From Alphaproteobacteria bacterium (lineage in GTDB: Bacteria > Pseudomonadota > Alphaproteobacteria > UBA6615), in contig JAURLR010000367.1 in assembly GCA_030831135.1 (NCBI GenBank), forward strand, positions 1 through 12,562: a stretch of 12,562 nt of DNA. The letters are read 5' to 3'. Positions 1 through 7,110 of this stretch are shown here, one piece after another. Both the position numbers and the translations under genes were made by a program. Every line of letters starts with the position of its first letter. The stretch's first letter is position 1. The notes under the pieces are model-generated. The model saw nothing but the letters and a program-made list of their open reading frames with translations, had not been told where the DNA came from and did not search any database.

Positions 1-214
1 GCGTGTTGTTGTTCTGGGTAATGTCGAGATCATCCGCGTTGAACCCGGCAACCGCCATGGTCACCCGATACTGGTCATCGGCGACCTTCTCGATGTTGTA
101 GGGCGGATAGGACGGTGCCTCGGTGTTCGAGGCGGTGTCGAGCAACCGGCCCATACGGTCAAAACCGACGGTGGAGCGGAACAGGGGGGTCAAATCAAGA
201 TTGTAGGTACGCAT
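1..214 (-). CDS. ibpA: IbpA-type small heat-shock protein (Hsp20), 5' part only
   Basis: This is the first 71 codons of an Hsp20/alpha-crystallin chaperone; the gene runs off the left edge. The N-terminus reads MRTYNLDLTPLFRSTVGFDR, the typical opening of IbpA/HspA-class proteins of proteobacteria. It is followed by the start of the alpha-crystallin domain (YPPYNIEKVADDQYRVTMAV, then AGFNADDLDI). Proteins of this family form large oligomers that hold heat-unfolded proteins for refolding by DnaK and ClpB; that role is family knowledge. The ATG at 212-214 has a strong Shine-Dalgarno (AGAGGAG on the minus strand, 224-230) 9 nt upstream. The leader and promoter look heat-regulated at both transcription and translation (separate entries). 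The identity is firm. Which of several Hsp20 paralogues it is cannot be told from this part. Confidence 0.93.
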   Translation of the reverse strand, partial: MRTYNLDLTPLFRSTVGFDRMGRLLDTASNTEAPSYPPYNIEKVADDQYRVTMAVAGFNADDLDITQNNNT

Positions 215-323
215 TCACTTGTTCTCCTCTAGAGCAACTGTGACATCGGCACATCCCGCCATATTGGCCGGGATTTGCCGGGTGAGCGCGATATGGAACC
301 CGATAACGGCATTCCTCGCGATG
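215..323 (-). promoter_or_regulatory. Candidate ROSE-type RNA thermometer in the hsp20 5' leader
   Basis: The predicted leader is about 109 nt long and can fold into consecutive hairpins. The last one holds the ROSE hallmark. On the minus strand TTGCT (237-233) faces the Shine-Dalgarno AGGAG (228-224) across a CTAG loop, giving U-A and C-G pairs, a G-G mismatch and a further U-A. The flanking GTT/AAC can close the stem. Further 5', CCATAT/ATATGG (296-291 with 264-259) encloses a CCGG/CCGG stem (281-278 with 271-268). In ROSE elements of alphaproteobacterial hsp20 genes, a U(U/C)GCU opposite the Shine-Dalgarno blocks ribosomes until heat melts the weak stem. The pairing was read by eye, not computed. 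Confidence 0.72.
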
Positions 324-329
324 ATCCTC

Positions 330-357
330 ACATGGGAATTGTCTCCTCGGTTTCAAG
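330..357 (-). promoter_or_regulatory. Sigma-32 (RpoH) heat-shock promoter of hsp20
   Basis: On the minus strand CTTGAA (357-352) is followed after 15 nt by CCCATGT (336-330). This matches the known RpoH consensus (CTTGAA, 13-17 nt, CCCCAT-T) in both boxes and in spacing. Transcription would start near 323, leaving a leader of about 109 nt, the length expected for a ROSE thermometer. The promoter lies downstream of the rpmE terminator, so hsp20 is an independent unit. Confidence 0.8.
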
Positions 358-368
358 AGGTTGCGTCG

Positions 369-399
369 GTTTTGCCATGAGAATTTTGCATGGCAAAAC
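369..399. repeat. Perfect 11-bp inverted repeat upstream of the heat-shock promoter
   Basis: GTTTTGCCATG (369-379) and CATGGCAAAAC (389-399) are exact inverse complements separated by 9 nt. The repeat ends 11 bp upstream of the hsp20 -35 box. The arm-N9-arm layout resembles the CIRCE operator, but the sequence is different (CIRCE is TTAGCACTC-N9-GAGTGCTAA). No T-run follows it on either strand, so it is unlikely to be a terminator. It could be an operator for hsp20. The function is unknown. Confidence 0.75.
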
Positions 400-414
400 G
401 TCGAGCCATGCCGG

Positions 415-448
415 AATCAAAACGGGCGCCGCAGATGCGACGCCCGTT
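415..448 (-). terminator. Rho-independent terminator of rpmE
   Basis: On the minus strand AACGGGCG (448-441) pairs perfectly with CGCCCGTT (428-421) across a 12-nt loop, and the stem runs into TTTTGATT. It begins 23 nt after the rpmE stop codon and separates rpmE from the hsp20 promoter. Confidence 0.85.
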
Positions 449-471
449 GAAAGCTTCGTTCGGGAGTGGGG

Positions 472-693
472 CTATTTGATGCCCATGCCCTCGTAACGCT
501 TGTTGAACTTGGCGACCTGGCCACCGGTATCGATCAGGCGATGCTGACCGGTATAGGCGGGATGGGTCTTCGGATCGATGTCGAGGCGCAGCGTGTCGCC
601 CGGCTCACCATAGGTGGAGCGGGTCTTGTATTCGGTGCCGTCCGTCATCAAAACGGTGATCTCGTGGTACTCGGGATGAATGTCTTTTTTCAT
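472..693 (-). CDS. rpmE: 50S ribosomal protein L31 (cysteine-free type)
   Basis: This 73-residue protein of the large ribosomal subunit sits at the subunit bridge near the central protuberance. It opens [20 protein letters not shown] and ends [14 protein letters not shown], the full-length alphaproteobacterial L31 pattern. There is no cysteine anywhere, so it is the zinc-independent C-minus form lacking the CxxC metal site of E. coli RpmE; this form is usual in alphaproteobacteria. The start codon follows a GGAG Shine-Dalgarno 8 nt upstream. The gene has its own promoter (723-751) and terminator and diverges from the ABC exporter gene. Confidence 0.97.
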   Translation of the reverse strand: MKKDIHPEYHEITVLMTDGTEYKTRSTYGEPGDTLRLDIDPKTHPAYTGQHRLIDTGGQVAKFNKRYEGMGIK

Positions 694-722
694 CGCTTTA
701 ACTCCAGTCTCGGAAGTCGAGG

Positions 723-751
723 GTTATAGCCAAGGCCCGGGGAGACCGCAA
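723..751 (-). promoter_or_regulatory. Likely sigma-70 promoter of rpmE
   Basis: On the minus strand TTGCGG (751-746) is followed after exactly 17 nt by TATAAC (728-723). This gives a good -10 and a TTG-only -35, which is common in alphaproteobacteria. The start point would be near 716, leaving a leader of about 20 nt before the rpmE ATG. No equally clear promoter is seen for the divergent ABC gene; a TTGACG at 772-777 lacks a convincing -10. Confidence 0.5.
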
Positions 752-843
752 GGGCATCAACTGAGGCATTTTTGACGCATGTGCGCCCCAGAGCACGCGC
801 CAGTTGGCGCTTCTGCGCGGGCCTGCTAAACCGTGGATCAACT

Positions 844-2664
844 ATGGCCCGCAAACGCAAAATTGATCTGCCCGCAGAGGGCGACGAGACCCTTCCGCCC
901 AAACGCAAGATTGGCGAGTTGCGGCGGCTTGGGCGTTTCCTCAAACCCTATCGCCTGGCGGTGGTTGGTGCCTTTCTGGCACTGACGGTTGCGGCGGGCA
1001 CGGTCCTGACCATCGGTCAGGGGGTTCGTCGACTGGTCGATGAAGGTTTTGCGGCCGGCAATATTGATCTCCTCAATCAGGCCCTGATCGCGTTGTTGAT
1101 CATCGTTGTGGTTCTGGCGGGTGCCACCTATGCCCGGTTCTATTTCGTGTCCTGGCTTGGTGAGCGTGTGGTGGCCGATATCCGCAAGGCGGTTTTCGAT
1201 CACACATTGCGGCTCGACCCGGCCTTCTATGAGACGATGCGTGTTGGTGAGGTGATGTCACGGCTGACCGCCGATACGACCCTGATTCAGACGGTCGTCG
1301 GCACCTCGGCATCGATGGCGCTGCGGAATGTGCTGCTGGTGATCGGCGGGTTGGTGATGCTGGCCGTGACCAGCCCGAAGCTGACCTTGCTGGTTCTGCT
1401 CGTGGTTCCTGTTGTGCTGGTGCCGATCCTGTTTTTCGGTCGCAAGGTGCGCCGGCTGAGCCGTGAGAGCCAGGACCGCCTGGCCGATGTCGGGTCCTAT
1501 CTCGACGAGTCGATTGCCAATATCCGTACGGTTCAGGCCTTCAATCACGAAGCGGTTGACCGGAGCCGTTTTGCCGACCGGGCCGAAGATATGTTTCGGA
1601 CCTCCGTCCAGCGTATCCGGGCCCGGGCGGCCCTGACTGCCGTGGTGATCCTGCTGGTCTTCGGAGCGATCGGCGTCATCCTCTGGATGGGGGGCCGCGA
1701 GGTGATCTCGGGCGGAATCAGCGCGGGTGACCTCTCGGCCTTCATTTTCTATGCAATTGTCGTGGCCAGTTCGGTTGGCGCGATTTCCGAGGTGATCGGC
1801 AGCCTGCAGCACGCTGCGGGTGCCGTTGAGCGCCTGTTCGAACTGATGGACATGCAGCCCAACATCCTCCCCCCGGCTGCACCTGTGTCCTTGCCGGCGG
1901 TTCTCGACGGGCGTGTCACGATGGAGAATGTGACCTTCCGCTATCCCTCACGTCCCGAGCACCCCGCGCTGCATGATTTCACGCTCAAGGTTGCGCCGGG
2001 TGAGACGGTGGCCCTTGTGGGGCCGTCCGGTGCGGGCAAGACAACCGTGTTCCAGCTTCTGCTGCGGTTCTATGACCCAAGCCAGGGTCGCCTGACCCTG
2101 GACGGGATCGACCTGCGGGAGCTCGAGCCCGGTGATCTGCGCGCGCATATCGGACTGGTGCCCCAGGAGCCTGTGGTGTTCTCTGCGGATGCCTGGGAAA
2201 ATATCCGCTATGGCCGGCCGGATGCCACGGATGACGAGGTGCGTGCGGCAGCCGAAGCGGCTTCGGCGTCGGGTTTTCTCGATGCCCTGCCGGAAGGTTT
2301 CAACACCTTTCTGGGTGAGAAGGGCGTGCGCCTGTCGGGCGGGCAGCGCCAGCGCATCGCGATTGCGCGCGCCATCCTGCGGGATCCGAAAGTCCTCATT
2401 CTGGATGAGGCCACAAGCGCGCTGGATGCCGAATCCGAACGTGCGGTGCAGACCGCGCTCGCCGGTCTGATGCAGGACCGCACGACGCTGGTCATCGCCC
2501 ACCGCCTTGCCACCGTGATGGCGGCAGACAGGATCGTGGTGCTGGAAGAGGGACGCATTGTTGCCGAAGGCACCCATGATGCGCTGGTCACGCAAGGCGG
2601 GCTTTATGCACGCCTGGCCGAGCTGCAGTTTGACCTCAACCAATCGGGTGGGGCTGCGCTATAG
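844..2664 (+). CDS. MsbA-like half-size ABC exporter (fused permease and ATPase)
   Basis: This 606-residue inner-membrane exporter pairs with itself or a partner half to move a hydrophobic substrate out of the cytoplasm at the cost of ATP. The N-terminal half is a type-I ABC exporter membrane domain; hydrophobic segments lie near residues 37-59, 78-98, 157-176 and 180-198, with a further pair around 265-315. The ATPase half has Walker A GPSGAGKTT (393-401), Q-loop Gln441, signature LSGGQ (497-501), Walker B VLILDE (517-522) with catalytic Glu522, D-loop SALD and H-loop His553. All are intact. It resembles the MsbA-related group common in alphaproteobacteria, but the substrate (lipid, LPS precursor or drug) cannot be read from sequence. 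I chose the ATG at 844, because the 24 residues available upstream from 772 look non-coding and the protein body begins MARKRKIDL. Its stop lies 7 bp from the converging motB-like stop. Confidence 0.92.
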   Translation: MARKRKIDLPAEGDETLPPKRKIGELRRLGRFLKPYRLAVVGAFLALTVAAGTVLTIGQGVRRLVDEGFAAGNIDLLNQALIALLIIVVVLAGATYARFYFVSWLGERVVADIRKAVFDHTLRLDPAFYETMRVGEVMSRLTADTTLIQTVVGTSASMALRNVLLVIGGLVMLAVTSPKLTLLVLLVVPVVLVPILFFGRKVRRLSRESQDRLADVGSYLDESIANIRTVQAFNHEAVDRSRFADRAEDMFRTSVQRIRARAALTAVVILLVFGAIGVILWMGGREVISGGISAGDLSAFIFYAIVVASSVGAISEVIGSLQHAAGAVERLFELMDMQPNILPPAAPVSLPAVLDGRVTMENVTFRYPSRPEHPALHDFTLKVAPGETVALVGPSGAGKTTVFQLLLRFYDPSQGRLTLDGIDLRELEPGDLRAHIGLVPQEPVVFSADAWENIRYGRPDATDDEVRAAAEAASASGFLDALPEGFNTFLGEKGVRLSGGQRQRIAIARAILRDPKVLILDEATSALDAESERAVQTALAGLMQDRTTLVIAHRLATVMAADRIVVLEEGRIVAEGTHDALVTQGGLYARLAELQFDLNQSGGAAL

Positions 2665-2671
2665 CGGCGGG

Positions 2672-3985
2672 TCACCGCTGGTCGAGCTTGAACTCGATCC
2701 GCCGGTTGCGCAGATAGGCGATCTCATCACGCCCGGAGTCGATCGGCTGGAACTGCCCGAACCCGGCGGCAACCAGTTTCTCGGGCGGAATGCCCTGACC
2801 GACAAGAAATTTCACCACCGAAATGGCCCGTGCAGATGACAGCTCCCAGTTGGATGGGAACTGGAAGGTGCTGATCGGGCGTTCGTCAGTATGCCCGTCG
2901 ACCCGCAGGATCCAGTCAATGTCGTCGGGAATTTCGCTGGCGATCTGTTTGAGGGTGCCAGCCAGTTGCGCCAGCTGTGTCTCGCCCAGAGGGTTGAGTA
3001 CCGCTTCGCCGGATTCAAAAAGCACTTCGGACTGGAACACGAACCGATCACCCACAATCCGGATGTCGTTGCGCTCGCCGAGCACTTCGCGCAGGCGGCC
3101 GAAGAATTCCGACCGGTAGCGGGCAAGCTCCTGCACCTTGGTGGCGAGCGCCTGGTTGAGGCGTTCGCCGAGATTGACGATCTGTATGTCCTTGTCGGCA
3201 TTCTTGGCCTCGGACGCCTCCAGGGCTTCGTTCAGCGCGGCCATCTGGTTGCGCAGTGCCGCAAGCTGCTGGTTGAGAAGGGCGACCTGATCCTGCGCCT
3301 TCTGGGACAGTTCGCGTTCTTCGCTGAAGGACGTCTCTGCGGTCTCCGCGCGGGTCAGAAGTTCGCTGAGGCGGATGTCGCGTGCGTCGATTTCTTTCTG
3401 GGCAAGCGCTGTCCGCTCTTCGGAATCGGCGAGTCTAGCCTCGAGTTCCTTGGACAGGTCCCGGACTTCGCCCAGTTCGCCGGTTACGGCTGCGATCTCG
3501 GCCTCGAGGGTGTCGCGGACCTCGCGCAGTGCTTCGATGTCGCGCTCCAGACGGGCGAGGTCGCGGAGCTGGAGTTCGATGGTTTCACGGCTGACGGAAA
3601 CCTGCTCGCGCAAGGCTTCGAGTTCCTCGGCATTGGCTTCGCGAATGGTCTTGAGTTCGTCCTCGGCGCGCGTCAGGCGCCCAACCAGCGCATCGCGCTC
3701 GGAGATCGAACTCTGGAGCTGGGCCGAGAGTTGCGTGACCGAAAGCCGCAACTCGGTATTGGCAGAGCGTTCGAGATCGACCATACGCGCCAGTTCGTCG
3801 ATCTGGCGGGTCAGTTTCCCCAGTGCTTCATCACGTCCCGAGAGTGCATCGGACAGAAAGGCCTGTGCGAGCGCGAAGACCATGATGAGGAAAACCACGA
3901 CCACAAGAAGCGCGGCCAGCGCATCGACAAAGCCGGGCCAGTAATTGGCACCGCCTTGGCGCCGTCGTGAGGATGAGCCGGGCAC
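2672..3985 (-). CDS. MotB-like protein with long coiled coil and C-terminal OmpA peptidoglycan-binding domain
   Basis: This 437-residue protein has three parts. A short cytoplasmic N-terminus leads into one membrane helix (about 15-43). Within it WPGFVDALAAL places an aspartate (Asp21) where MotB, TolR and ExbD carry their proton-binding Asp. Then comes about 240 residues of charged heptad-like coiled coil (about 48-290). A C-terminal OmpA/MotB domain (about 305-437) has VDGHTDERP (362-370), NWELSSARA (379-387) and NRRIEF (427-432); Asp367 and Arg386 match the residues that grip diaminopimelate in OmpA-like domains. It is thus a stator-like subunit anchored to peptidoglycan, partnered by the MotA-like protein 12 nt upstream. 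The start is GTG at 3985. The coiled coil is far longer than in flagellar MotB. No flagellar genes are nearby, so a flagellar role is not supported. Confidence 0.88.
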   Translation of the reverse strand: MPGSSSRRRQGGANYWPGFVDALAALLVVVVFLIMVFALAQAFLSDALSGRDEALGKLTRQIDELARMVDLERSANTELRLSVTQLSAQLQSSISERDALVGRLTRAEDELKTIREANAEELEALREQVSVSRETIELQLRDLARLERDIEALREVRDTLEAEIAAVTGELGEVRDLSKELEARLADSEERTALAQKEIDARDIRLSELLTRAETAETSFSEERELSQKAQDQVALLNQQLAALRNQMAALNEALEASEAKNADKDIQIVNLGERLNQALATKVQELARYRSEFFGRLREVLGERNDIRIVGDRFVFQSEVLFESGEAVLNPLGETQLAQLAGTLKQIASEIPDDIDWILRVDGHTDERPISTFQFPSNWELSSARAISVVKFLVGQGIPPEKLVAAGFGQFQPIDSGRDEIAYLRNRRIEFKLDQR

Positions 3986-3997
3986 TGGGCGCGCCCG

Positions 3998-5197
3998 TTA
4001 GCGAGAGTCTTCTTCGGCGAGCGCCGCGATGGTGCGCGCCAGCAGACGAATTTCAGCCCGCAATTCCTGAACGATTTCGGTCCGGCCGAGAGCGGCCTCT
4101 TCGAGCATTCGGGACATATGCGTATCGAGATTTCGGATATGACCGCGGGTGGCCTCGTCCATACCGCCCGAGCCGGTTTTCTCAGCGAGGCGCTGCAGGA
4201 TCGGGCGCAACTCGATCTGGTTCTCGGCCAGACGGACCATCAACTCCTGCTCGGTTCGCATCTGGTCGGTCATCGTCGTCATGCGGTCGGTTAGCGTGCT
4301 CAGGCCGTGATAGCTCTGGGTGCGCGCAGCTTCAGCGCGCGCGACCGTGCGCTGCAGATTGTCGAGGGAATCCGCCGTCGTTTCGAGCAGCGCCTGAATA
4401 TAGGCGGGCACCGACTGGTCACCATCGCCGATGGAGATGGCACTGCTGCTCGACACACGCGTGGAACTGCTCAGCCAGTCTTCCAGATCGTTGTAGAAGC
4501 GGTTCTGTGCCGCCCCGGCCTGGAGGTCCAGAAAGCCAAGCAGAAGCGATCCTGCGAGGCCGAAGAGCGATGAACTGAAGGCTGTCCCCATGCCGGACAA
4601 TGGCGCTTCAAGCCCGGTTTTGAGGTCGTTGAAAATCTGGACGGTATCTCCGCCGCCCACTTGCAGCCCGGCGATCACGTTGGCCACGGCGCTCACGGTC
4701 TGGAGCAGGCCCCAGAACGTCCCCAGCAATCCGAGGAAGATCAGCAGGCCGATCAGATAGCGCGAGATATCCCGCGATTCATCGAGCCGGGCACTGATCC
4801 CGTCCAGGATGGAGCGCATGGATGTGGTGTTGAGGCGGAGTTGGCCGGCCCGGTCGCCGATCATGGCGGCCATGGGGGCGAGCATCCGGGGTGGTTGCGA
4901 TACCGGTGCGCCATGTTCCTGACGGCGATAGGCCTGAAGCCATTCGACCTCGCTCCGCAACGTCAGGACCTGCCGGAACACGAACAGGATCCCCAACAGC
5001 AGGACCACCAGAATGATTCCATTGATGGCTGGATTGGCGAGAAAGGCTTCGAGCAATTGCTGGTGCAGGACAGCCACGCCGATAACGGCGAGAGCCAGGA
5101 AAATCGCCATTCGGGTGAGGTAGGTGCGCAGCTGTGTCATGCCGATGACGCCCGGTTCTTCCTTGGCCAGTGGTGTGTCCGATGCAACCCCGAACAT
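3998..5197 (-). CDS. MotA/TolQ/ExbB-family proton-channel subunit with long cytoplasmic tail
   Basis: This 399-residue inner-membrane protein has two N-terminal hydrophobic helices (about 30-50 and 58-76). A cytoplasmic stretch follows, then the conserved pair of the MotA/TolQ/ExbB fold: YLIGLLIFLGLLGTFWGLL (147-165) and GMGTAFSSSLFGLAGSLLLG (202-221). The small and hydroxyl residues of that pair (GT..G and S/T-rich) are the family signature. About 170 residues of mostly helical cytoplasmic tail follow. It presumably forms a ring around the single helix of the MotB-like protein encoded 12 nt downstream and passes protons. The first in-frame ATG is at 5197. An ATG at residue 20 (MTQLRTYL) is also possible, as neither has a strong Shine-Dalgarno. 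It lies 54 nt after the OmpA-like gene, probably in one operon. Confidence 0.86.
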   Translation of the reverse strand: MFGVASDTPLAKEEPGVIGMTQLRTYLTRMAIFLALAVIGVAVLHQQLLEAFLANPAINGIILVVLLLGILFVFRQVLTLRSEVEWLQAYRRQEHGAPVSQPPRMLAPMAAMIGDRAGQLRLNTTSMRSILDGISARLDESRDISRYLIGLLIFLGLLGTFWGLLQTVSAVANVIAGLQVGGGDTVQIFNDLKTGLEAPLSGMGTAFSSSLFGLAGSLLLGFLDLQAGAAQNRFYNDLEDWLSSSTRVSSSSAISIGDGDQSVPAYIQALLETTADSLDNLQRTVARAEAARTQSYHGLSTLTDRMTTMTDQMRTEQELMVRLAENQIELRPILQRLAEKTGSGGMDEATRGHIRNLDTHMSRMLEEAALGRTEIVQELRAEIRLLARTIAALAEEDSR

Positions 5198-5251
5198 TGG
5201 GGAAACTGTCGGGACTATGTGACGAATTTAGGGCGGTGCGCCCCGGATTCG

Positions 5252-6136
5252 TTACCTCTGAACGATGACGGCGTCTACGCGGTCTGCAGGACCGCCATCG
5301 GATTTGATGCCAAGCGCGCGCACATCCATGCGCGTGTTGGGCACATTTCGGTCTACAAGATGCGCGCGGACATTCAGGGCGCGCTTGAGTGAAAGACGGC
5401 GTGCTTCCGGTGCGCTTTCGTCTGAGCCGCCCGCAAAGGCCTGCAACTGGATTCGCAGGGCATCATTGGCGTTCAGGCTTTCGGCAAGATTGTCGAGCGT
5501 GGCCTTGGCGGAATCCGTGAGATCGGCTGAGTCCGGCGCAAACAGAATTCGCGTTTCATCAGAGGGCAGGCTCACATCTGTTGCAGCCGGTGCCGCCGGC
5601 GTGGCGGCAGCTGACTGGACAGGGGCCTGCGCTGGTGAGGTTGGCGGCGGTGGCGCGGTGACTGTCGGCGGTGCCGGTACTGTCGGGGCCGGAGGTGCGC
5701 TCGCCGTCTGGGCGGCGGGTGCCGGAGCCGGCGAGGCAGGCGGTGAGGTTGGTGCAGCGACTGGCGCGGGCGTGACAGTTTTCGGGGCTGTCAGGCGTGG
5801 TGCCGTTGTCGACTGGCTTGGCGGGCTCAGTGCGAAGGAACGATTCGCCAAAGGGCCTTCCAGGCGCGACACGGGGCTCTGTGACGGGGGAAACAGCACG
5901 ATGCCGCCCGTGGTGTTCGAGATGACCTGATCGCCGGGACCGAGAGGAAGCCCGCGTCCGGTGTTGCCACCGCCGCCGAGCACGCTCAGATCAATCGTGA
6001 CGTTGTTGCCGACGCCCAGATAGCTCTGCTGTGCGGTCGCAGGTGTCGCGATACCGAGCGCGGCAATCACGCCTGCTGTTGCCAAGCTGATACGGTTCAA
6101 AGTCGATAATGTGCTGATCGGTCGCCGCCGGATCAT
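5252..6136 (-). CDS. Secreted OmpA-family protein with proline/alanine-rich linker
   Basis: This 294-residue protein is periplasmic or outer-membrane associated. A signal peptide has basic MIRRR, a hydrophobic core (about 17-30) and likely cleavage at ATPATA/QQ (after 35). Residues 36-105 form a glycine-containing region of unknown fold. A low-complexity Pro/Ala/Thr linker (about 106-186) follows, with runs such as APPPPTSPAQAP. A short OmpA-like domain (about 190-294) contains AGGSDE and RRLSLKRA, the positions of the peptidoglycan-contacting Asp (239) and Arg (252). The histidine of the usual GHTD is replaced. I chose ATG 6136 over 6166 because GAAGGGG precedes it at a plausible distance and it gives a normal signal peptide. 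It heads the cluster with the MotA-like and MotB-like genes, suggesting a shared envelope function. Confidence 0.85.
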   Translation of the reverse strand: MIRRRPISTLSTLNRISLATAGVIAALGIATPATAQQSYLGVGNNVTIDLSVLGGGGNTGRGLPLGPGDQVISNTTGGIVLFPPSQSPVSRLEGPLANRSFALSPPSQSTTAPRLTAPKTVTPAPVAAPTSPPASPAPAPAAQTASAPPAPTVPAPPTVTAPPPPTSPAQAPVQSAAATPAAPAATDVSLPSDETRILFAPDSADLTDSAKATLDNLAESLNANDALRIQLQAFAGGSDESAPEARRLSLKRALNVRAHLVDRNVPNTRMDVRALGIKSDGGPADRVDAVIVQR

Positions 6137-6255
6137 GTCGCCCAACCCCTTCAAATTCCAACGCATCGATCATGGGGATCGATTTGCGCTCGCGAACATA
6201 CCGTAACGGTGCCGAAACCGACAACCGCTTATAAGACAAACGCTTAACCGGTATT

Positions 6256-7062
6256 TTATCTGTTTTGTGGCCCGGGATCAGCAGATTTGATGCATGCGAG
6301 CAGCTTCTCGTGAATCCGGTCATTCCCGGCGACCACATCTCCGGTCTGCAGGGCGGTATCGCGCCCCTTCGGATCGGTGACAAAACCACCGGCCTCACGC
6401 ACGATCAGGACGCCTGCGGCAATATCCCAGAGACTCAGTCCAAACTCCCAGAATCCATCGCAGCGTCCCGCCGCGACATAGGCCAGGTCCAGGGCCGCCG
6501 AGCCGAGCCGGCGTATACCTGCGACTTCGCCCATCACCGCCTGCATCGTTGGAATGTAGCGCGCCGGGTCACCGTGACCGAGGAACGGCATGCCCGTTGC
6601 GATCAGCGATTCCGAGAGGTGCTGGCGTGCCGAAACCCGCAAGCGACGGTCGTGCAGATAGGCCCCGTTGTTCTTTTCGGCCCAGTAGAGCTCGTCTTTC
6701 AGGGGTTCATAGACGATTCCGGCAACAATCTGACCACGCTCTTCGAGCGCAATCGAGATCGAGAATTGGGGCAGGCCATGCAGAAAGTTTGTGGTTCCGT
6801 CGAGCGGGTCAACAATCCAGCGATGTACACCATCGCCTGCTTCCTGCTTGCCGCCTTCTTCACCCAGAAAACCGAAATTCGGCCGGGCCTTCATCAACTC
6901 GTAATGGAGGGTCTCTTCGGAGCGGGTGTCGGCAGCCGAAACAAAATCGGCTGCGCCCTTGCGCGAGACCTGAAGCTGCTCGACTTCTCCGAAGTCACGC
7001 ACGAGTTCGCGACCGGCGCGGCGCGCGGCCTTGTCCATGACGTTGATGATTGCTGGGCGCAT
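6256..7062 (-). CDS. suhB: Inositol-1-monophosphatase family protein (SuhB-like)
   Basis: This 268-residue Mg2+-dependent phosphatase has all the family metal sites: GEE at 67-69, WIVDPLDGTTNF at 82-93 (Asp85, Asp88) and LWDIAAG at 211-217 (Asp213). The length is standard. The family hydrolyses inositol phosphates and related phosphoesters. In E. coli SuhB also joins the rRNA antitermination complex; whether this protein does is not visible here. ATG 7062 gives a normal N-terminus. The gene lies 48 nt after efp on the same strand and may be co-transcribed with it. About 119 bp separate its stop from the OmpA-like start. That gap holds no clear terminator and only weak promoter-like matches. 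The gene symbol follows common use for this family in proteobacteria. Confidence 0.93.
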   Translation of the reverse strand: MRPAIINVMDKAARRAGRELVRDFGEVEQLQVSRKGAADFVSAADTRSEETLHYELMKARPNFGFLGEEGGKQEAGDGVHRWIVDPLDGTTNFLHGLPQFSISIALEERGQIVAGIVYEPLKDELYWAEKNNGAYLHDRRLRVSARQHLSESLIATGMPFLGHGDPARYIPTMQAVMGEVAGIRRLGSAALDLAYVAAGRCDGFWEFGLSLWDIAAGVLIVREAGGFVTDPKGRDTALQTGDVVAGNDRIHEKLLACIKSADPGPQNR

Positions 7063-7110
7063 AAGGCTCTGTTTCTATCCCGGTTATATACGCCGGGCTG
7101 AAATACGGGT

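Noticed and set aside
772..843. Upstream in-frame extension of the ABC exporter (24 residues)
   Set aside because: It lies in the promoter region shared with rpmE, has no family similarity, and the protein body starts naturally at ATG 844.
2663..2679. AGCGG/CCGCT hairpin between the converging ABC and MotB-like stops, as a shared terminator
   Set aside because: It has only a 5-bp stem and no T-run on either side, so it is not supported as a terminator.
2891..3970. Long plus-strand open frame (359 codons) antisense to the MotB-like gene
   Set aside because: It is a shadow of the coiled-coil gene in high-GC DNA. It has no recognisable domain, and the opposite strand has clear family motifs.
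2672..5197. Zorya anti-phage system, because of a ZorA-like/ZorB-like pair
   Set aside because: No ZorC, ZorD or ZorE, nuclease or helicase gene is nearby. The surrounding genes are housekeeping, and such MotA/MotB-like pairs occur outside defence systems.
4661..5392. Plus-strand open frame of 243 codons across the MotA-like and OmpA-like genes
   Set aside because: It spans two confident genes and their junction on the other strand, is rich in Gln, His and Asp as typical for antisense reading, and has no motif.
6137..6166. Earlier ATG of the OmpA-like gene at 6166
   Set aside because: No Shine-Dalgarno precedes it, and it would add polar residues before the signal peptide. ATG 6136 has GAAGGGG upstream.
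6265..7101. Plus-strand open frame of 278 codons antisense to suhB
   Set aside because: The minus strand encodes an intact inositol monophosphatase with all metal motifs over the same stretch.
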